NCBI GenBank assembly: GCA_036273735.1
Contig: DASUHA010000033.1
Span: 1 to 62,694 of the forward strand
DNA length: 62,694 bases
Direction: 5' to 3'
Origin: 13-2-20CM-66-19 sp036273735
Lineage (GTDB): Bacteria; Pseudomonadota; Gammaproteobacteria; Steroidobacterales; Steroidobacteraceae
Part shown: positions 57,586 through 62,694 of the stretch, in pieces
How positions within the stretch are numbered: the first letter of the stretch is position 1
Layout: each line of letters starts with the position of its first letter
The notes under the pieces: generated by a model
What the model was told of the DNA's origin: nothing
The model's input: the letters and a program-made list of their open reading frames with translations, nothing else
The model's database searches: none
Program-made: the position numbers and the translations under genes

Positions 57586-60057
57586 ATGAACGCGGGAATC
57601 GGCCATCGGGACCGACAAACCTGTTTCTCCATCACGCCTTTGTTGGCTGCGGCCGTCAGTAGGAGGCGCGGCCGCATTGCGTTCATCCACGTGTCCCCAG
57701 AGGGGAGAGGGCCGCTGAGACGGCGGGCTGCGAATGCCGGGAAGAACCTCGCAACATTTGCAGTCGTGTGGCTGGCTACGCGGGGAGTGGCAGTCGCAGT
57801 GCCTGCCATGTCCACCTGGTCACTATTGCCTCAGGCCGCCCATACGCGCGTCACCGGTTCACGCGTGTTGACGCTGACGGATGGCGACTTCGTTGCAGTG
57901 AGTGGCGTTGATCGCGGGAGGGTTCAGCCCATAGTCGAACGCTTCGTGCAGTTGGTGGCCGCTACGCGCGGATTGAAGTTGCACACGGCGGATGCGGCCG
58001 ACACGCGTGCCGCAATCACGTTCGAAATAGATCCTCACGGGAAAGTCGTGGGCGATGCCGGTTATCGCATCGAGGTGGACGCTCGAGGTGCTCGCGTCAT
58101 CGCCCGCTCGCCGCGCGGGGCTTTCTATGGAGCCGTCACCCTGTGGCAATTGCTGACGCCGCCCGGCTGGACTCGCGGTCCCCCGGCTGTAATTCCCGAG
58201 GGCGTCATCGACGATCACCCGCGCTTCGCATGGCGAGCACTGATGCTCGATTCAGGGCGGCATTTTCAGAGCGTCGCCGAGATCGAGGAACTGATCGACT
58301 GGATGTCGCTCGCCAAGCTCGACGTGTTGCTCTGGCATCTGACCGAAGACCAGGGCTGGCGCCTCGAGATCCCCAAGTACCCCGCACTCACCCAAACCGG
58401 AGCGTGCCGCAAGGCGGTGGGACTCGATGTCGAACTGACCGGCTCGCCCGATAAGCCGTACTGCGGCTTTTACACCGAAAGCCAGGTGCGCGACATCGTG
58501 CGCTATGCCGCCAGCCGCTTCGTCACCGTCGTTCCCGGAATCGACCTTCCGGGCCACTCGCAGGCGGCGGTGGCGGCCTATCCGTGGCTCGGCGTAACCG
58601 GCAAGCGTCCATCCGTATGGACGAGCTGGGGGGTGAGTCCCTGGCTGCTGAAACCCGACGAGAAGACATTGCAGTTCGTGGACGACGTGCTCGACGAAGT
58701 CATGCGACTCTTTCCCTCCCGACACATCTCGATCGGCGGCGACGAGGCCGACAAGCAGCAATGGAACGCCTCGCCCGAAGTGCGGGCCCGGATGCGACGG
58801 CTCGGGCTCGCGAACATGGATCAGCTGCAGGGCTGGTTCACCGGCCGGATTGCCCACCATCTCCTCGAGCATGGACGCACACCCGTCGGCTGGGATGACG
58901 AGCTGGTCGCCGGCGCGACCCTGCCGGCATCCGAGGTCGTGATGTCGTGGCATGGAGCAGAGCACGTGGCTCTCCAGGCGATCAGGCAGGGGCACGACTT
59001 GATCGTGACACCCCAGGAGTCGCTGTACTTCGACCACTATCAATCGGGTATGTCCGACGAATGGCCGGGGCAGCCTCCCATGGTTTCCTTGCGGCAAGCC
59101 TATGACACGGCCGCTATCCCGAACGGCGCAACTGCCGCTGAAGCGAGACGCGTCATCGGCGTACAGGCCTGTCTCTGGACGGAGTACATGCCGACCTTCG
59201 CGCGCGATCAACACGCGTTGTTTCCGCGCATCGCGGCGTTGTCGGAGCTTGGGTGGTCGCCGGCGAGCACACATGACTGGAACGGCTTCCTGCAACGCCT
59301 CACCGACGAGCTCGCGCGCTACCGCGCTCTTGGGATCACATATGCCGACACGGCGTTTGCACCGGCGTTCAATGTCACTACCGGCTCCAAGGGAATGCTG
59401 AGCGTGGCGCTTTCCAACCAGACGAGCTTCGGTCAGATCCGCTACACCACGGACGGCTCGGCGCCGACTGTCACCTCCACCCGATATGTACGCCCGATAG
59501 AGTCTTCCGTGCAAAGCAAAGTGACGCTGCGCGCCGCAACATTCGCGCCCGATGGCTTCGAGCTTTCGGCTCCGCGTGCTCAGGTGGTGGATATCGCTGC
59601 TCTGTTCAGCCGCGACGGCAGCGACCTCGAGTCCTGCTCGAACCAGCCGGGAATGCGGGTGGGCGGTAATGGAACCACACACAACGCGGCGCCAATCTAC
59701 GAGATCGATGCCGGCAACATGTGCTGGCTATGGCCGCGTGCGCCGCTTGCGGGCGTCGGGCGGGTCACTTTGACTGTTGGGCGCGTGACATGGCGCTTTG
59801 GGGACGAGGCCCCCGGGGCCATCGTGCGACCTAAGCGCAGCGTGGCCGGCGAGTTCGAGATCCATGCCGACTCCTGCAATGGGCCCTTACTCGCTACATT
59901 GCCGCTTGCGCCTGCACTGCAGGAAAAGGGGCAGACCGAGCTCAACGCAGGAATGTCGACGCGGGGCGGAGATGGCGTTCGCAACCTGTGCATTTTCGCC
60001 ACCGGCGATCCGCGCGACGGCCAATGGGCGCTGGCGCGAGTGGCGTTTTCGAAATAG
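57586..60057 (+). CDS. Glycoside hydrolase family 20 beta-N-acetylhexosaminidase
   Basis: Up to 823 aa. A hydrophobic signal-like segment (NLATFAVVWLATRGVAVAVPA) lies 60-80 codons in, so the true start may be nearer (for example GTG 57691). The GH20b domain (GYRIEVDARGARVIARSPRG) precedes the catalytic barrel with RALMLDSGRHF, HLTEDQGWRLEI and the catalytic Asp-Glu pair in SIGGDEAD (D386-E387). A chitobiase C-terminal-like beta domain (IRYTTDGSAPTVTSTRYV) follows. It releases GlcNAc or GalNAc from chitin oligomers or glycans in the periplasm. Confidence 0.93.
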   Translation: MNAGIGHRDRQTCFSITPLLAAAVSRRRGRIAFIHVSPEGRGPLRRRAANAGKNLATFAVVWLATRGVAVAVPAMSTWSLLPQAAHTRVTGSRVLTLTDGDFVAVSGVDRGRVQPIVERFVQLVAATRGLKLHTADAADTRAAITFEIDPHGKVVGDAGYRIEVDARGARVIARSPRGAFYGAVTLWQLLTPPGWTRGPPAVIPEGVIDDHPRFAWRALMLDSGRHFQSVAEIEELIDWMSLAKLDVLLWHLTEDQGWRLEIPKYPALTQTGACRKAVGLDVELTGSPDKPYCGFYTESQVRDIVRYAASRFVTVVPGIDLPGHSQAAVAAYPWLGVTGKRPSVWTSWGVSPWLLKPDEKTLQFVDDVLDEVMRLFPSRHISIGGDEADKQQWNASPEVRARMRRLGLANMDQLQGWFTGRIAHHLLEHGRTPVGWDDELVAGATLPASEVVMSWHGAEHVALQAIRQGHDLIVTPQESLYFDHYQSGMSDEWPGQPPMVSLRQAYDTAAIPNGATAAEARRVIGVQACLWTEYMPTFARDQHALFPRIAALSELGWSPASTHDWNGFLQRLTDELARYRALGITYADTAFAPAFNVTTGSKGMLSVALSNQTSFGQIRYTTDGSAPTVTSTRYVRPIESSVQSKVTLRAATFAPDGFELSAPRAQVVDIAALFSRDGSDLESCSNQPGMRVGGNGTTHNAAPIYEIDAGNMCWLWPRAPLAGVGRVTLTVGRVTWRFGDEAPGAIVRPKRSVAGEFEIHADSCNGPLLATLPLAPALQEKGQTELNAGMSTRGGDGVRNLCIFATGDPRDGQWALARVAFSK

Positions 60058-60138
60058 GCAGGACGCGGGATATGCATTCCGCAGGGGGAAACACCGAGTG
60101 GAAGCGGTCCTGACAACATCAATCGAGAGGTAAAGCCC

Positions 60139-62694
60139 GTGTTCAACGTACATCGCAAGCACCCCGTGTCCATTGCCGTATCCATGGCTCTGCTGTCCGC
60201 CATGACGACATCAGCCATGGCATCGCCGCGCACGGGTGCTCCAGCGGATAGCTCGGGCGCGCAGGCTGCCGCAACGCAGAGCGTGTCGACGGCACCGTCG
60301 TCCGATGCCAAGAAGGACAAATCCAAGACCGCCGGGACAGACAGCGAGACCGAGCAGTCAGTCGAGCTATCTACGGTCACCATCGTCGGCGTGCGTGCCT
60401 CGCAGATGCGAGCAATCGAGCTGAAGCGCCTGGCGCCAAATATTCAGGATAGCATCTCGGCGGAGAGCATCGGCCAATTGCCCGATACGACCATCACGGA
60501 CGCGTTGCAGCGCATCACCGGTGTGCAGATCGATCGTAACGCGGGCGAGGGTTCACAGGTGGACGTGCGTGGCCTGCCCGAAGTCGGCACCATGCTGAAC
60601 GGGGAAGTGTTCATCACCCCGGACCAGATCACTTCGCAACAACCCAACTTCGAAACGCTGCCCGCGACGCTGTTCAATCAGGTCGACGTCATCAAGTCGC
60701 CCACCGCCAGCCTGACCGCGGGCGGCATCAGCGGCTCGCTCGATCTACACACCTTCCGGCCCTGGGACCTGCCGCATGGATTCACGTTCAGCTACAACGC
60801 TGACGCGGAACGCGGGGATGTCAGCCGCAAAAAAGGTCCTGAGGCAAGCGGCCTCGTCTCATTCAACGACGATGGCCGCTGGGGTCTGCTGGTATCCGCC
60901 GACTTCTCCGACACCACGCGTAATGGCCCTGAAAACGGAGGTCCAAACGCAGGCTCGAGCGAGGGCCTCGACCAGTATGGCGTCGTTCTCAACAACGAGA
61001 GTGCTCTGCTCAACTCGGCGAACGGCAACTATGCCGGCTACACCGGCTTCGTTGCGCCTTGGAATGGCCTGCCGATTCCTTCGAAGATTGTGCAGAATCC
61101 AGACGGCAGCGTCGACGTTAACGGCGACGGCAAGTCCAATGGCGTATTCATGGGAAGCCAGGACATCGGCCTCTACGAGTCGAGCATCGAGCGGAAGCGC
61201 GAGTCCGGCAATGCTTCGTTCCAGGCGGACCTGGGACACGGGTTCACGTTGACCAGCGACTACTTCTACGCGCACCAGAGGCAGTGGAACCGCAACGTCG
61301 GCCTCCAATTCAATTCCACCGACTGGCAGGGTGCGACTTACGTACCGCTGGAGTCGCAGAATACCGGGGCGACGAGTTTAGGACAATACAACACTCCCGC
61401 ACCGCCACCGGCACCGCCCAATACGCCCAATCCGGGTTGGGCCGGCTCGCAGATCTACACCACTCAGGTGTACGAAAAGTGGCCGGGCGATGTCGAATCG
61501 TTCTCGCAGATCGAAAACAGCGGCTCCACCGCGCAGAACGCCAATCTCCAGTTGGACTTCAACAATGGCGGCAATTTCAGGGGCAGCGTGCGCGGCGTCC
61601 GCGAGACGGCAAACCAGGCTTTCGTGGAAACCGACCTCAATATTTCCGATTCCGATGGCTGCCTCTGGCCCGACTCCACCGCCACCGTTCCCTGCAATAC
61701 CTTCGTCTATCCGGCCCAACTGGGTGGGAACCGGGTATTCAACCCAATCGGGATTCCCGAGGACAGTGAACCGATCACTGCGAATTTTAAGGGCCGTTAT
61801 ATCACGATCGGCATGCCGCCATCGATGGCCGCCAATTTCGCCAACCCCAACGGCTGGAGCTTCAAGACCATTGAATCCTCCGGTGACTTCAGCGCCAACG
61901 CCGCGATCACCGCTCTGCGCTTCGATGGACACTACGACCTTCAGCACGGAATCCATCTCGACTTCGGCGTGCGCAACAGCATCCATACCACCAGCAACTA
62001 CGGATACACTCTGGTCACCCCAGTGTACGCCGGTATAGGCGCGAGCGACCCGAATGGGTGCCTGGTGCGTTATGTCGGTGCCGATGTGGTTCTGAGTGGC
62101 GATGGCAGTGGTGGGTGCACTGCGGGCAACGCACAGGGTTTCTTCCGCGGGGGCCCTTTGTCGGCAGTCCAGATGCCGAAGGCCGCATCGCCGCTGGCCA
62201 ACAACTGGCAGGAATACACCAATCTTCTTGGATCGGGCATCAACTTCTGGGCAGTCAATCCCAATGCCATGGACAACCCCCTGGCGTACTGGAAGTCGCT
62301 CTATCCCGAGACACAGACGCAGGAGGATCCTGGAAATACATGGGCCGTATGGATGAAGGAATCAACCGCTTATCTGCAGGCCGACTTCGGCGAGCAGCTG
62401 GGCGACATGCCGTTCAGCGGCAACGTCGGCGCGCGTGTGATCCACACGAACCTGGACGTCACGCAACATCTGTCCGGCGCACCGGGCTTGTACGGCACGG
62501 AGTCCGCAGACATCGGCACCCAGGTGACGCGGCGCAGTTACTATGATGTCCTGCCGAGCCTCAACCTGGCACTGGACCTGACCCAGAAACTGACGCTTCT
62601 CTTCGCTGCATCGAAGAACATGCAGCCGCTCGATCTCGTGACCTGGGGCGGCGGCCTGGAGCTGAACTACTCGCTGGTGTATCTCCCCAATGGG
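60139..62694 (+). CDS. TonB-dependent outer-membrane receptor (3' end outside window)
   Basis: 852 codons to the window end, open. GTG 60139 has GAGAGG eight bases upstream. A signal peptide ends near TSAMAS; a low-complexity linker is followed by a TonB-box-like VELSTVTIVGVRAS, a plug domain (IGQLPDTTITDALQRITGVQ, VDVRGLPEVGTMLNGE) and the start of the barrel. There is no N-terminal STN signalling domain. It is 81 nt downstream of the GH20 gene and is likely to import chito-oligosaccharides or related glycans. Confidence 0.9.
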   Translation, partial: MFNVHRKHPVSIAVSMALLSAMTTSAMASPRTGAPADSSGAQAAATQSVSTAPSSDAKKDKSKTAGTDSETEQSVELSTVTIVGVRASQMRAIELKRLAPNIQDSISAESIGQLPDTTITDALQRITGVQIDRNAGEGSQVDVRGLPEVGTMLNGEVFITPDQITSQQPNFETLPATLFNQVDVIKSPTASLTAGGISGSLDLHTFRPWDLPHGFTFSYNADAERGDVSRKKGPEASGLVSFNDDGRWGLLVSADFSDTTRNGPENGGPNAGSSEGLDQYGVVLNNESALLNSANGNYAGYTGFVAPWNGLPIPSKIVQNPDGSVDVNGDGKSNGVFMGSQDIGLYESSIERKRESGNASFQADLGHGFTLTSDYFYAHQRQWNRNVGLQFNSTDWQGATYVPLESQNTGATSLGQYNTPAPPPAPPNTPNPGWAGSQIYTTQVYEKWPGDVESFSQIENSGSTAQNANLQLDFNNGGNFRGSVRGVRETANQAFVETDLNISDSDGCLWPDSTATVPCNTFVYPAQLGGNRVFNPIGIPEDSEPITANFKGRYITIGMPPSMAANFANPNGWSFKTIESSGDFSANAAITALRFDGHYDLQHGIHLDFGVRNSIHTTSNYGYTLVTPVYAGIGASDPNGCLVRYVGADVVLSGDGSGGCTAGNAQGFFRGGPLSAVQMPKAASPLANNWQEYTNLLGSGINFWAVNPNAMDNPLAYWKSLYPETQTQEDPGNTWAVWMKESTAYLQADFGEQLGDMPFSGNVGARVIHTNLDVTQHLSGAPGLYGTESADIGTQVTRRSYYDVLPSLNLALDLTQKLTLLFAASKNMQPLDLVTWGGGLELNYSLVYLPNG

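Overview
The window is high-GC, gene-dense DNA from a gammaproteobacterium. The order truA-accD-folC-dedD-cvpA-purF, the pairing of efp with epmA, a FimV homologue, and a ppi-lpxH pair divergent from cysS all fit that class. The TonB-dependent receptor beside a GH20 hexosaminidase and ROK proteins points towards the Xanthomonadales/Nevskiales/Steroidobacter side. I cannot fix the order or genus from this sequence alone.

Layout. 1-5.4 kb: end of efp, free-methionine sulfoxide reductase, epmA, psd and a SCO copper chaperone on the minus strand; prmB and aroC on the plus strand. 5.6-17.2 kb: fimV, then a long plus-strand run truA-accD-folC-dedD-cvpA-purF continuing into a glycerate kinase, a Hanks-type kinase and miaE. 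A 105-nt repeat made of four hairpins lies in front of both aroC and truA. 17.2-20.2 kb: an OmpR/EnvZ-like pair with a Spy/CpxP-like periplasmic protein. 20.2-27.5 kb: lpxH and a cyclophilin separated by a lone TnpB gene, then gltX, cysS, folD and tRNA-Pro. 27.5-31.1 kb: a MarR-EmrA-EmrB efflux operon with matching palindromic operators. 31.1-35.3 kb: a Gram-negative stressosome operon (RsbR-RsbS-RsbT, a HATPase-SpoIIE fusion, and a hybrid histidine kinase). 35.4-37.7 kb: SixA and a CYTH-CHAD protein. 37.7-40.5 kb: tRNA-Arg, tRNA-His and tRNA-Lys followed by a decayed island (integrase and DDE-transposase fragments, a lipoprotein, a frameshifted gene). 40.5-47.3 kb: accessory stress genes, with two ECF sigma/anti-sigma pairs, a LigD-type ligase, an SDR, a DUF190 protein and an OsmC protein. 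47.4-51.6 kb: a DUF4331-TPR-HupE operon of unknown function. 51.6-53.9 kb: a ClC transporter with a possible leader ORF, and a receiver protein. 53.9-62.7 kb: a chitin/GlcNAc-type island in which a ROK repressor, ROK kinase and APC permease are divergent from a GH20 hexosaminidase and a TonB-dependent receptor, with a long palindromic operator between them.

The strongest candidates for something undescribed are the repeated four-hairpin element, whose second stem shows compensatory changes; the ECF/RskA-linked DUF4331-TPR-HupE operon with two calcium-loop-like motifs; the stressosome wired to a hybrid kinase; and the TnpB gene that ends four bases before lpxH. All functional statements come from reading motifs in the sequence; no database search was run.
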